Below, one piece after another: positions 31,033-39,587 of a DNA stretch of 64,000 nucleotides. Made by a program: the position numbers and the translations under genes. Position 1 is the stretch's first letter, and every line of letters begins with the position of its first letter. The notes below the pieces were generated by a model. The model ran no database searches, was not told the DNA's origin, and saw only the letters and a program-made list of their open reading frames with translations. The stretch covers positions 1 to 64,000 of the forward strand of contig NZ_DATBKY010000237.1 of the NCBI RefSeq assembly GCF_036555685.1. Reading direction: 5' to 3'. This DNA is from Actinophytocola sp036555685. Its GTDB lineage: Bacteria; Actinomycetota; Actinomycetes; Mycobacteriales; Pseudonocardiaceae.

Positions 31033-33692
31033 CCGCGGTCATGTCTCCCGGCGGGGTGCGCGCGCTGCTGACCAACGGTCGCGTCGTCCAGGTACGCGCG
31101 ATGCAGCCGGCCGACCTGGCGGACGTGCTCGCGCTGCACCACCGGCTGTCCGAACAGGACCGGTACCTCCGATTCTTCGGGACCTCGACCGCTGTGTTCG
31201 CCCACATCTCCGGGCGGATCACGCGGGCGCCGGACAGCAAACACGCCGCGCTGGGTGCCTACCTCGACGGCACGCTCATCGGGGTCGCGCACTACGAAGT
31301 GCTCGACGACCCGACCATGGCCGAGGTGGCGCTGGTGGTCGACGGCTCCGTGCAGGCCCGCGGACTGGGCACGCTGCTGCTGGAGCACCTCGCCTCGTTC
31401 GGCCGCCGCCACGGGGTGACCCGGTTCGTGGCCGACGTCCTGGCCGAGAACCGCCGCATGATCCAGGTCTTCCTCGACGCGGGCATGGCCTACCGGATGA
31501 CCGTGGACGGGCCCGAACGGCACGTCGAGATCTCTCTGGACGAGGACGAGAAGTTCGCCGCCGCGGTCGACGAGCGGGATCGGGTGGCCGACGTCGCCAG
31601 CCTCGCCGCCCTGCTACGCCCGGCGTCCGTGGTGGTCGTCGGTGCCGGCCGGCGCCCCGGCGGCATCGGGCACGCCGTGCTGCGAAACCTCCTCGACGGT
31701 GGCTTCGCCGGCACGCTCACCGCGGTCAACCCCCACGCCGACGAGATCGCCGGCATCTCGTGCCGGCACTCGGTGGCCGAGCTGCCCGGCCCGCCGGAGC
31801 TCGCGGTGATCTGCGTGCCCGCGGCCGGGGTGCCGGACGCGGTCGAGGAGTGCGGGCGCCGCGGTATCCGCGCGGTGGTCGTGATCTCCGCCGGTCTGAG
31901 CGGCACCGAGCTCAGCGCCCGCGTGCTGGACTCCGTGCGCCGGTACGGCATGCGGCTGGTCGGACCGAACTGCGTCGGCGTGGTCAACACGGACCCGGCC
32001 GTGCGCATGGACGCCACGTTCATCCGCGGCGCGATCCCAGCCGGGAACGTGGGCGTCGTCAGCCAGTCCGGGGGAGTGGGCATCGCGCTGGTAGAGCTTC
32101 TCGGCGGGCTCGGTCTCGGCCTGTCCACGCTAGTGTCCACAGGAGACAAGTACGACGTGAGCGGCAACGACATGCTGCTGTGGTGGCGGCACGACCCGAA
32201 CACGGCCGCCGCCGTGCTCTACCTGGAGTCGTTCGGCAACCCGCGCAAGTTCAGCCGCCTGGCCCGCGGGCTCGCCCGCACCAGGCCGGTCATTGCCGTG
32301 CGCTCAGCGGAGAGCGACATCGCGCAGGCCGCGGCCGCGTCGCACACGGCGGCCGCGGCCACCCCGGCGGTCACCCGCGATGCGCTCTTCGAGCAGGCCG
32401 GCGTCATCGCCGTGGACTCCGTCAGCGAGGTCACCGATCTGCTGGCCGCACTGTCCTGGCAACCGTTGCCGGCCGGCAACCGCGTCGCCGTCCTCAGCAA
32501 CGCGGGCGGCTCCGGCGTGCTGGCCGCGGACGCGTGCGTCCACAGCGGACTCGTTCTTCCAGCGCTCACCGAGACGACCCGTGAGTCGCTCGCCCGGATC
32601 CTGCCGGCACAGGCGAGCCTCGCCAACCCGATCGATACCACCGCGGGTGTCGACGCGGCGACCTTCGGCTCCTGCCTCGAGATCCTGCTCGCCGCCGAGG
32701 ACATCGACGCCGTGCTCGTCGCCGGCGTGCCGACGGCGATCGCCGATCCGATCACCGCGGTCGCGCGCATCGCCCGCACGTCGGCGAAACCGGTCCTGGC
32801 CGTGCGGCCGGGCCAGCTCGCCTCTGTGACGGGTCTGGACGACGGCGGCACGCCGGCGACCGCCAGCTACGCGGACCCGGCCCCCGCCGCGGCGGCACTC
32901 GGCCGGATCGCCCGGTATGCGGCCTGGCGACGCGAGCCGGCGGGCGAGCTTGCCAAGCCCGCAGACATCCGGCTGACGGAGGCCCGCCGGCTCGTCCGGG
33001 AGTTCCTCGCCGCGGCCCGCGCGGGCGGCTGGCTCGACCCGGCCGCCGCCATGCGGCTGCTCGCCCTCTTCGGCATCCCCGCCGTTCGCACAATCGAGGC
33101 ACGTTCACCGGACCGGGCCGCCGCCGCGCTGCGTGAGCTCGGTGGGCCGGTCGCGGTCAAGGCGATCGCGGCCGGCGTGTTGCACAAGGCACGGGCCGGC
33201 GGCGTGGTTCTCGGCATCCCCGACGAGGCTGGAGTGCGCAACGCTTACGCGGAGTTCGCCCAGCGGTTCGGCACCGCGCTGCAGGGTGTGCTGCTCCAGC
33301 CGATGGCCGAACCAGGCCGCGAGCTCATCGTCGGCGTGGATGCCGACGATGTCTTCGGTCCGCTGGTCCTCTTCGGACTGGGGGGCACCGACACCGACCT
33401 CATCGCCGACCGAGCCGCCCGGCTCACGCCGCTGTCCGACGTCGACGCCGAGCGGATGGTGCACGGGCTGCGGTCCTCGGCCGCGTTGTTCGGACCGGCG
33501 GGGCTCCCGACGGGCGGGCTCGTCGACGTCCTCGAGCGGGTCAGTGCGCTCGCCGACGCGTTCCCCGAGCTGGCCGAGCTCGACCTGAACCCCATCGTCG
33601 TGCGGCCCGGCAGCTGCCAGGTCCTCGACGCGCGGGTGCGCCTGGTGCCCCGCGAACCCACCGACCCCTACCTGCGCCGGCTTCGCACCTGA
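31029..33692 (+). CDS. GNAT acetyltransferase fused to ADP-forming acyl-CoA synthetase (PatA-like)
   Basis: The product is 887 residues. Residues 1-165 are a GNAT domain with the acetyl-CoA loop VQARGLGTLLLEHL. Residues about 185-660 form the CoA-binding and succinyl-CoA-ligase-like modules (VGAGRRPGGIGHAVLRNLLD, VGPNCVGVVN, VVSQSGGVGIAL), with His439 in SHTAAAAT at the place of the catalytic phospho-His of the ADP-forming enzymes. An ATP-grasp domain (about 665-880; GGPVAVKAIAAGVLHKARAG) ends the chain. GNAT at the N-terminus is the Streptomyces PatA order and the reverse of Salmonella Pat. Such proteins acetylate lysines, notably in AMP-forming acyl-CoA synthetases. The retained His leaves real ligase activity possible. 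Confidence 0.9.
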   Translation: MTAVMSPGGVRALLTNGRVVQVRAMQPADLADVLALHHRLSEQDRYLRFFGTSTAVFAHISGRITRAPDSKHAALGAYLDGTLIGVAHYEVLDDPTMAEVALVVDGSVQARGLGTLLLEHLASFGRRHGVTRFVADVLAENRRMIQVFLDAGMAYRMTVDGPERHVEISLDEDEKFAAAVDERDRVADVASLAALLRPASVVVVGAGRRPGGIGHAVLRNLLDGGFAGTLTAVNPHADEIAGISCRHSVAELPGPPELAVICVPAAGVPDAVEECGRRGIRAVVVISAGLSGTELSARVLDSVRRYGMRLVGPNCVGVVNTDPAVRMDATFIRGAIPAGNVGVVSQSGGVGIALVELLGGLGLGLSTLVSTGDKYDVSGNDMLLWWRHDPNTAAAVLYLESFGNPRKFSRLARGLARTRPVIAVRSAESDIAQAAAASHTAAAATPAVTRDALFEQAGVIAVDSVSEVTDLLAALSWQPLPAGNRVAVLSNAGGSGVLAADACVHSGLVLPALTETTRESLARILPAQASLANPIDTTAGVDAATFGSCLEILLAAEDIDAVLVAGVPTAIADPITAVARIARTSAKPVLAVRPGQLASVTGLDDGGTPATASYADPAPAAAALGRIARYAAWRREPAGELAKPADIRLTEARRLVREFLAAARAGGWLDPAAAMRLLALFGIPAVRTIEARSPDRAAAALRELGGPVAVKAIAAGVLHKARAGGVVLGIPDEAGVRNAYAEFAQRFGTALQGVLLQPMAEPGRELIVGVDADDVFGPLVLFGLGGTDTDLIADRAARLTPLSDVDAERMVHGLRSSAALFGPAGLPTGGLVDVLERVSALADAFPELAELDLNPIVVRPGSCQVLDARVRLVPREPTDPYLRRLRT

Positions 33693-33719
33693 AGCCCCAG
33701 ATCGAAGGAGACGACCGAC

Positions 33720-34340
33720 ATGCGCGCACGCGACATCATGACCAGCCCGGTGATCACCGTGCGACCGGACTGCACCATCAAGAAGGCCGCGGGGCTGCTC
33801 GCCGCCCACGGGTTCACCGCCCTGCCCGTGGTGGACGACGACGACCGGCTCATCGGCATCGTGACCGAGGCGGACCTGCTCCGGGACCGCATCCCGCTGG
33901 ACCCCCGGGCGCACATCCTGCCCGGGTACGAGCCGGCCACCGGCGCGGTGACGACCACCGTGGGCGAGGTGATGAGCACACCGGTCACCGCGATGGGGCC
34001 CGGCACCGACGTGGCGCTGCTGGCGGCGGCCCTGCTCGACGCGCACCAGCGCAGCATGCCGATCGTGGAGGGCTCGAAGGTCGTCGGCGTCGTGACGCGC
34101 CGGGACATCGTGGCGACCGTGGCACGCGACGATGCCACGGTGGCGGACGAGGTCCGCCACCGCCTGGAGATCTACGGCGGCCCGGGCCGCTGGCACGTCG
34201 AGTGCCACGACGGCGTGGTCACCATCGGCGACCGCTTCGACGACGAGACCGACCGGCACGTGGTCAGCGTGCTGGCCGAGGCCGTCCCCGGCGTCGTCCG
34301 TGCCAACGCGGTCGCGGTTCGCGAGGAGGACGACCGGTGA
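33720..34340 (+). CDS. CBS-pair and BON-domain protein
   Basis: The product is 206 residues. CBS motifs are at about 1-60 (ARDIMTSPVITVRPDCTIKK, GFTALPVVDDDDRLIGIVTE) and 80-135 (VGEVMSTPVTAMGPGTDVAL, RSMPIVEGSKVVGVVTRRDI). A degenerate BON-like region follows (GGPGRWHVECHDGVVTIGDR). AAGGAG stands 10 bases before the ATG. It follows the GNAT fusion by 27 bases and is probably the last gene of the Adh operon. Compared with its neighbours, its BON-like part is shorter. Confidence 0.87.
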   Translation: MRARDIMTSPVITVRPDCTIKKAAGLLAAHGFTALPVVDDDDRLIGIVTEADLLRDRIPLDPRAHILPGYEPATGAVTTTVGEVMSTPVTAMGPGTDVALLAAALLDAHQRSMPIVEGSKVVGVVTRRDIVATVARDDATVADEVRHRLEIYGGPGRWHVECHDGVVTIGDRFDDETDRHVVSVLAEAVPGVVRANAVAVREEDDR

Positions 34341-34365
34341 GTGCCCGCGCTATCTAGTGTGGACA

Positions 34366-34379
34366 GTGACGAAAGTCCC
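34366..34379. promoter_or_regulatory. DevR-type box (GTGAC-GAAA-GTCCC)
   Basis: Nine of ten half-site bases match GGGAC-N4-GTCCC. It lies 87 bases before the hsp20 ATG, and its centre is 22 bp, two helical turns, from the next box. Confidence 0.7.
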
Positions 34380-34387
34380 CGCGTCCC

Positions 34388-34401
34388 GGGACCAGTCGCC
34401 C
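34388..34401. promoter_or_regulatory. DevR-type box (GGGAC-CAGT-CGCCC)
   Basis: The left half is perfect and the right half has 3 of 5 bases. It is the second of a phased pair upstream of hsp20, the arrangement known for strong DosR promoters such as hspX. Confidence 0.55.
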
Positions 34402-34411
34402 TGTGCTCCCT

Positions 34412-34455
34412 CTTGTCCAACGGATTCGCTTGAGGTGCAAGGGAAGTTGGACGAG
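34412..34455 (+). promoter_or_regulatory. Leader hairpin next to the hsp20 ribosome site (possible RNA thermometer)
   Basis: CTTGTCCAAC (34412-34421) and GTTGGACGAG (34446-34455) can pair as 10 bp with one U-G, closing a 24-base loop. The 3' arm runs directly into the ribosome site AGAGGAG at 34454-34460. Heat-shock Hsp20 genes often carry such structures, but a protein-binding inverted repeat is equally possible. Confidence 0.4.
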
Positions 34456-34465
34456 AGGAGTGCCG

Positions 34466-34876
34466 ATGCCGAGTTTGATGCCACGAGCCACGTTGTTGCC
34501 GGACCTATTCCGGTACCTCGAGCAGGGATGGCCGTTCGCCGGGCTCACCGAGCACCACCCCGTGCGGATCGAGGAGTACCTGGAGGACGGCACGTATGTG
34601 CTGCGCGCCGAGATGCCGGGCTTCGACCCGGACAAGGACGTCAAGATCTCGGTCGCCGGTGACCAGCTGTCCATCACCGCGGAGCGGACGGTGGACAAGC
34701 ACGACAAGGCACACAGCGAGTTCTTCTACGGCTCCTTCGCCCGCACGGTCCGGCTGCCTGCCGGTGCCGATGTCAACGCCGTCGAGGCTCGCTACGACGC
34801 CGGGATCCTCGAGATCACGGTGCCGGTCAAGGAAGAGGCCGACACCCGGGAAATCCCGGTCATTGTGAAGAAGTGA
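34466..34876 (+). CDS. hsp20: Hsp20/alpha-crystallin small heat-shock protein (HspX-like)
   Basis: The product is 136 residues. The alpha-crystallin domain covers about 38-130 (YVLRAEMPGFDPDKDVKISV, AHSEFFYGSFARTVRLPAGA, YDAGILEITVPV); the short C-terminal tail keeps an IPVIV motif for oligomer contact. It is an ATP-independent holdase in the cytosol. GAGAGGAG precedes ATG 34466. Two DevR-type boxes and a leader hairpin lie upstream, and a universal stress protein gene follows after 59 bases. M. tuberculosis HspX (Rv2031c) is the best-known DosR target, and this gene occupies the same role here. Confidence 0.92.
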   Translation: MPSLMPRATLLPDLFRYLEQGWPFAGLTEHHPVRIEEYLEDGTYVLRAEMPGFDPDKDVKISVAGDQLSITAERTVDKHDKAHSEFFYGSFARTVRLPAGADVNAVEARYDAGILEITVPVKEEADTREIPVIVKK

Positions 34877-34935
34877 GAGGGGACAGGCGGTGGCCCGGCG
34901 CGCTCGGGCCACCCCTGCCCGTTCGGAGGTTCGCG

Positions 34936-35829
34936 ATGAACACCATGCCAGGTCGGGCCGTCGTCGTCGGCATCGACGGTTCCGACAGCGCGTTGCGCGC
35001 CGTTCGCTGGGCCACCCACGAAGCCCGCCGCCGCAAGACGGGACTGCGCCTCGTGCACGCCGTCGAACCGCTCGCGGGCTACGCACCCCGAGTCGTCGAC
35101 TGGCACGCCCTGCACACCGCCATGAAGGACCGGGGCCGCGCGTGGCTGGACAAGGCCCGCGAGGAGGCCGCTCGGGTGGCTCCCGACTTGCACGTCGACA
35201 CCACGCTCGAAGCGGCGCCGCCGGTGGTCACTCTCGTCAGGGCGTCCCGTGACGCGCGGCTCGTGGTGCTCGGGAGCCGCGGCCTGGGCGGGTTCAGCGG
35301 CCTGGTGCTCGGCTCGACGGCGGTGGAGGTCGCCGCGCGTTCCTACTGCCCGATGGTCGTCATTCGCGGAGAGCACGCGGATGAGCCGGCGTACGGACCG
35401 GTGGTCGTCGGCGTCGACGGTACGCCGGTCGGCGAGGACGCGATCGCGTTCGCCTTCGCCCAGGCCTCGGCCCGCGGTGCCGAGCTGGTCGCCGTGCACG
35501 CGTGGAGCGACCTGGTCATGGAAGCCGCCTACATCCCTGGCGCGGCGGGAGTCGATTTCGCGCCACTGCGCGAGCGGGCCGAGGAGACCCTCGCCGAGCG
35601 GCTCGCCGGCTGGCCGGAGAAGTACCCCGACGTCCACGTCACCCGCGAGGTGGTGCGCGACCGCCCCACACGCGTGCTGCTCCGGGCCGGTGAGGACGCG
35701 CAGCTGCTGGTCGTCGGCACCCGCGGCCGGGGCGGCTTTCGCGGGCTGCTTCTGGGCTCCACCAGCCAGCACCTTCTCCATCACGCAGCGTGCCCGGTCG
35801 CCGTCGTGCGCACCCTCCCAGAGCACTAA
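34936..35829 (+). CDS. Tandem-domain universal stress protein
   Basis: The product is 297 residues, two UspA domains. Each has a VVVGIDGS/VVVGVDGT start and a complete ATP-loop G-2x-G-9x-G-S/T (GSRGLGGFSGLVLGST and GTRGRGGFRGLLLGST). It is therefore an ATP-binding type like Rv2623 and Rv2005c of the M. tuberculosis DosR regulon. GGAGG precedes ATG 34936 by 8 bases. It follows hsp20 closely and has no box of its own, so the two are probably one transcript. Confidence 0.92.
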   Translation: MNTMPGRAVVVGIDGSDSALRAVRWATHEARRRKTGLRLVHAVEPLAGYAPRVVDWHALHTAMKDRGRAWLDKAREEAARVAPDLHVDTTLEAAPPVVTLVRASRDARLVVLGSRGLGGFSGLVLGSTAVEVAARSYCPMVVIRGEHADEPAYGPVVVGVDGTPVGEDAIAFAFAQASARGAELVAVHAWSDLVMEAAYIPGAAGVDFAPLRERAEETLAERLAGWPEKYPDVHVTREVVRDRPTRVLLRAGEDAQLLVVGTRGRGGFRGLLLGSTSQHLLHHAACPVAVVRTLPEH

Positions 35830-35924
35830 GCCCCTGCGCTCCGCTTGCGTTCACGGATACGCTGGGTGTGCTGCGGTCGGTTACCCACGGCTACGGCCAC
35901 GGGCAGCAGGGGTGGGAGCGTTCG

Positions 35925-37646
35925 ATGACGGAAGGCGTCGGTCTGCCAAACCTTCAACGGTCGGTCGGGGCGCCGTTGGCGGGTCTGCGGCTGGACGAAC
36001 TGCTCAAAGAGCTCATGGACCGGATGACCGAGATCGCGAAGACGCGGGATCGGTTGCAGGGCCTGCTGGACGCCGTGGTCGCGGTCGGTGCGGGGCTGGA
36101 GCTGGAAGGAACCCTGCAGCGGATCGTGGATACCGCGGTCGACCTCGTCGACGCCCGCTACGGAGCGCTGGGCGTGCTCGGTGACGAGGGACTGTCGGAA
36201 TTCGTCTACGTGGGCATCGACAAGGAGACCCGCGCCAAGATGGGTCACCTGCCGGAGGGGAAAGGGCTGCTCGGCCACCTCATCGACTACCCGCTCACCG
36301 TCCGGGTGCCGGACTTGAGCGAGCATCCGTCCTCGGTCGGCTTTCCGGCCAACCACCCGCCGATGCGCAGCTTCCTCGGCACGCCCGTGCGCCTGCGCGA
36401 CGAGGTGTTCGGCAACATCTACCTCACGGAGAAGAAAGGCGAAGCCGAGTTCACCGCCGATGACGCGGTCGTTCTCGAAGCGCTCGCCGCGGCCGCCGGC
36501 GTCGCGGTCGAGAACGCGCGGCTGTTCGAGCAGGCCCGGTTGCGCGAGCGCTGGCAGCAGGCCTCGGGCGAGGTGAACTCGCTGCTGATCAGCGGCGGCT
36601 CCAGCAACACCGCGCTCAACCTGATCGTCACCCGCACGTTGGAGCTCTCGCAGGCGAAATGCGCGCTCATCATGCTGGCGGACGACCAGAACAAGACGCT
36701 CGCGGTGCGTGCGGGTACCGGCAACGTCGACGAACGGATTCTGGGGCTGAACATCTCGGCGACAAACCCGGCGGTCGTGGATGTGCTGAGCCAGGGCCAG
36801 CCGAAGGTCATTCCCGACATCGCTGAGCTACTGGGGGAGGAAACCGAGACGTTCAGTCAGTTCGGGCCGGCCAACGTCGTACCGCTCGCGTCGGCGACGC
36901 CCGCGAGCGGCGTGCTGCTGGCGCTGCGTGGCAAGGGAGATCAGCAGTTCCCGCGCGAGCACCTGCCGATGCTTGCGTCTTTTGCCGACCAGGCCATCCT
37001 CGCGCTCGAGTGGGCGGACCGCCAGCAGCAACAGCGGATTCTCGACGTGCTCGCCGACCGCGACCGGATTGCCGGCGACCTGCACGACCACGTGATCCAG
37101 CGGTTGTTCGCGGCGGGGATGAGCCTGCAGGCCACCGTCGTTCAGATCAACAACGAGAACGCGCGCGCCCGGGTGACCCACGTGGTCAACCAGCTCGACC
37201 AGACGGTCCGCGAGATCCGCACGTCGATCTTCGACCTGCACACTCCCACCGAGGAGAATCCGAGCAGCCTGCGCCGCAAGATGCTGGACGCGGTGGCTGA
37301 GCTCAGCGCCGACACGGAGAGGTCGCCCGCGGTGCGGATCTCCGGTGCCGTGGACGCGCTGGTGACCGGCAAGCTCGCCGAGCACGCGCTCGCCGTGGTG
37401 CAGGAAGGTGTGAGCAACGCCGTGCGGCACGCGCGCGCCTCGGACATCACGGTGACCGTCGAGGCCGGCGCCGACCTGGTCATCGACGTGACCGACGACG
37501 GGGTCGGCATGCCCGCCGACGTCGGTCGCAGCGGCCTGCTCAACATCGAGCGGCGCGCGGCCGAGTGCGGAGGGGTGGTCACGGTGGGGCCGGGACCGAA
37601 CGGTGGTACGCGTCTGGTCTGGCGGGTGCCGCTCACCAGGAGCTGA
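35925..37646 (+). CDS. devS: DevS/DosT-type GAF-GAF sensor histidine kinase
   Basis: The product is 573 residues with no membrane helix. GAF-A (about 50-200) includes FVYVGIDKETRAKMGHLPEG and HPPMRSFLGTPVRLRDEVFG. His144 in NHPPMRSFLG falls where, as I recall, M. tuberculosis DosS/DosT carry the proximal heme ligand (His149/His147). GAF-B covers about 220-370. The HisKA_3 box RDRIAGDLHDHVIQRLFAAG has His387, and HATPase_c follows (VVQEGVSNAVRHARA, DVTDDGVGMPADVGRSGLLN). It should sense O2, NO or redox state through heme and phosphorylate DevR. It is convergent with devR: the two stop codons share the palindrome TGATCA at 37644-37649. Confidence 0.93.
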   Translation: MTEGVGLPNLQRSVGAPLAGLRLDELLKELMDRMTEIAKTRDRLQGLLDAVVAVGAGLELEGTLQRIVDTAVDLVDARYGALGVLGDEGLSEFVYVGIDKETRAKMGHLPEGKGLLGHLIDYPLTVRVPDLSEHPSSVGFPANHPPMRSFLGTPVRLRDEVFGNIYLTEKKGEAEFTADDAVVLEALAAAAGVAVENARLFEQARLRERWQQASGEVNSLLISGGSSNTALNLIVTRTLELSQAKCALIMLADDQNKTLAVRAGTGNVDERILGLNISATNPAVVDVLSQGQPKVIPDIAELLGEETETFSQFGPANVVPLASATPASGVLLALRGKGDQQFPREHLPMLASFADQAILALEWADRQQQQRILDVLADRDRIAGDLHDHVIQRLFAAGMSLQATVVQINNENARARVTHVVNQLDQTVREIRTSIFDLHTPTEENPSSLRRKMLDAVAELSADTERSPAVRISGAVDALVTGKLAEHALAVVQEGVSNAVRHARASDITVTVEAGADLVIDVTDDGVGMPADVGRSGLLNIERRAAECGGVVTVGPGPNGGTRLVWRVPLTRS

Positions 37647-38294
37647 TCAGCCTTCGGGCTTCGTTCTCCGCATCTCGGTGGCCAGCACCGCGGCCTGGGT
37701 GCGGCGCTGCATGCCCAGCTTGTTCAGCACGTGCGAGACGTAGTTCTTCACCGTCTTCTCGGCGAGGTAGAGGCGCTCGCCGATCTGGCGGTTGGTGAGG
37801 CCCTCGCCGATGAGATCGAAGACCGCGCGTTCCTGCTCGGTGAGCGTGTGCAACGGATCTTGCTCCTCCCGCTCCCGGCGGATGCGGTTCATGAGCGCTG
37901 CCGTGGTCTTCGGGTCCAGCAGCGAGCCACCGGTGCCGACGGTCCGGACCGCGTTGATCAGGTCGCTGCCGAGGACCTGCTTGAGGACGAACCCCGCCGC
38001 GCCGGCCAGAATCGCGTCGACGAGTGCCTCGTCGTCGGCGTAGGACGTGAGCATCAGGCAGTTCAGGTCCGGCAGCTGCGAGCGCAGCTCCCGGCACAGC
38101 TCGATGCCGTTTCCATCGGGCATGCGGACATCCAGGATGGCGACGTCCGCGTTCACCTGGGGAGCGCGGGCCAACGCTTCGGTGACCGACCCGGCTTCAC
38201 CGACGACCTCCATGTCCTCCTGTGTTCCGATCAGATCGGCGATCCCTCTGCGCACGATCTCGTGGTCGTCGACCAGCAGGATCCGAATCGCCAC
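37647..38294 (-). CDS. devR: DevR/DosR-type NarL-family response regulator
   Basis: The product is 215 residues. The receiver has Asp9/Asp10 and phospho-acceptor Asp55 (VAILDVRMPDGNG). The LuxR-type HTH contains LTNRQIGERLYLAEKTVKNY with Lys180, Lys183 and Asn184, which match, one residue shifted, the base-contacting Lys179, Lys182 and Asn183 that I recall for M. tuberculosis DosR. The same DNA motif should thus be read. GTG 38294 was chosen because AAGGAGGAGG lies 5 bases upstream. It is separated from its kinase by convergent orientation rather than sharing an operon as in mycobacteria. A weak box lies upstream, shared with the osmC gene. Confidence 0.93.
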   Translation of the reverse strand: MAIRILLVDDHEIVRRGIADLIGTQEDMEVVGEAGSVTEALARAPQVNADVAILDVRMPDGNGIELCRELRSQLPDLNCLMLTSYADDEALVDAILAGAAGFVLKQVLGSDLINAVRTVGTGGSLLDPKTTAALMNRIRREREEQDPLHTLTEQERAVFDLIGEGLTNRQIGERLYLAEKTVKNYVSHVLNKLGMQRRTQAAVLATEMRRTKPEG

Positions 38295-38382
38295 GACGCC
38301 CTCCTCCTTAGCTCGATCCGTCGAACACCACGGTACGAGGACGAATAGATCTCGCACCTCAGGCGATCGACATCAATGAGCA

Positions 38383-38396
38383 GAGCACAAAGTCCT
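38383..38396. promoter_or_regulatory. Weak DevR-like half box (GAGCA-CAAA-GTCCT)
   Basis: Only the CAAAGTCCT half fits the motif (6 of 10 half-site bases). It lies between devR and osmC. Confidence 0.25.
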
Positions 38397-38479
38397 GTGC
38401 CTGCGGAACCCTCCGGCTCTCGCCAGTGTCCCACCGCTCGGCGAGTGTGAGTACAGGAGAGCCAACGAAGGAAGACGCC

Positions 38480-38890
38480 ATGGGCTCGATCAGGGTGGCG
38501 CACCTCTGCGCCAATCGCTACAAGTTGGAGACGCGCGGTCACGTAGTGCTGACCGACGCCGAGCGCGCGGACACGATCGAGATCGGCCCGACACCAGTGG
38601 AGCTACTTGTCATGGCGATCGTCAGCAGCGCCGCGTGTCAGGCCGTGCGCTACGTGCGCGAGCACGGCCTGGCCCACGAGGAGCTCCGGGCCGACGCCGT
38701 CTGGTCCACCGAGGGAGACCCACCACGCGTGCGCCGGATCGAGCTGACCTTCACCCCGTCGATCTGGCTGACACGCGAGGAGTATCTCGCCATGCTTCAA
38801 TCCGTCGAGGCCGGCACGGTGATGAACACGTTGCGCGAGCCGCCGGTCATCGACATCGCTGTGCCCGCCAGGCAGCCGGCGCGCGACTGA
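38480..38890 (+). CDS. OsmC/Ohr-family protein
   Basis: The product is 136 residues. The OsmC-like order is visible: N-terminal sheet (HLCANRYKLETRGHVVLTDA), the central helix with Cys in a GPTPVELLVMAIVSSAACQA segment, and the C-terminal IELTFTP strand. Only one of the two usual catalytic Cys (AACQAV) is clear, so peroxidase activity is uncertain. Family members reduce organic hydroperoxides or bind thiols. ATG 38480 follows GAAGGAAG. It is divergent from devR and closed by its own terminator. Confidence 0.8.
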   Translation: MGSIRVAHLCANRYKLETRGHVVLTDAERADTIEIGPTPVELLVMAIVSSAACQAVRYVREHGLAHEELRADAVWSTEGDPPRVRRIELTFTPSIWLTREEYLAMLQSVEAGTVMNTLREPPVIDIAVPARQPARD

Positions 38891-38905
38891 GCGTCCTCAG
38901 CACAG

Positions 38906-38926
38906 CGCCGGCCAAGCTGGCCGGCG
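38906..38926 (+). terminator. Hairpin terminator after osmC
   Basis: CGCCGGCC and GGCCGGCG form a perfect 8-bp stem with loop AAGCT, 15 bases after the stop codon. Confidence 0.65.
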
Positions 38927-38991
38927 GGGACGACCCATGCGGGCTTGTGGCGATCGCCGCGGCATAGCCGCGGTGGTATGAGGAGGCAGCT

Positions 38992-39504
38992 ATGCAGAAC
39001 AACGTCTTCTTCACCGTGGTGTGGTTGGTGTCCGGGCTCGCGACCATCGCCGCGGCGGTGTTCGCGAACCGGAGCAGGCGAGCGCGGTACGTCGGACGCG
39101 CCGCGGTGGCTTTGCTGTTCGTTGTCGGCGGTGCGCTGCTGCATGTCGTCAACCTCGCCACCGGTGCCGACTACGGCGGCTTCGCCGACCCCGCGCACTT
39201 CACGTGGGTGACCCGCGCCTGGGAGGCCGTCGTCCCGCCCAGCCAACTGCCGTTGATCGGACTGCTCGCGGTGTTCGAGGCCACGGTCGGTGTGTTGGCC
39301 CTGGGTGGCGGGCGCGCGACCCGGCTCGGCTACGTGGGCGTGATCGCGTTCTACTGCGCCCTGTGGCCGTTCGGCTGGATCGAGACCGTGTGGGTGCTGG
39401 CCATGATGGCGCCGATGGTGGTGTTGCTGTACGCGGAGTGGCGCGCCGGGGAGCCCGCACAAGTTCTCGACGAGCGCCGAGGTCGCGGGCGTCTTGCGGT
39501 CTGA
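38992..39504 (+). CDS. Four-helix membrane protein of unknown function
   Basis: The product is 170 residues with four hydrophobic helices (about 7-25, 36-55, 85-105 and 115-147). The extracytoplasmic loop ATGADYGGFADPAHFTWVTR is acidic and aromatic. I recognise no named family, though the pattern resembles DoxX-like or YkgB-like four-helix proteins. GAGGAGG precedes ATG 38992. It faces the SulP gene convergently. No DevR box is evident directly upstream. Confidence 0.75.
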   Translation: MQNNVFFTVVWLVSGLATIAAAVFANRSRRARYVGRAAVALLFVVGGALLHVVNLATGADYGGFADPAHFTWVTRAWEAVVPPSQLPLIGLLAVFEATVGVLALGGGRATRLGYVGVIAFYCALWPFGWIETVWVLAMMAPMVVLLYAEWRAGEPAQVLDERRGRGRLAV

Positions 39505-39587
39505 CCAACGCGCGGGCGATTGGCTCAGGGGCTGGTTTGCCCTGCCGTTCCGGCCGGGGAAGCGTGGGCGGCTCGTCAGGCACGGCC

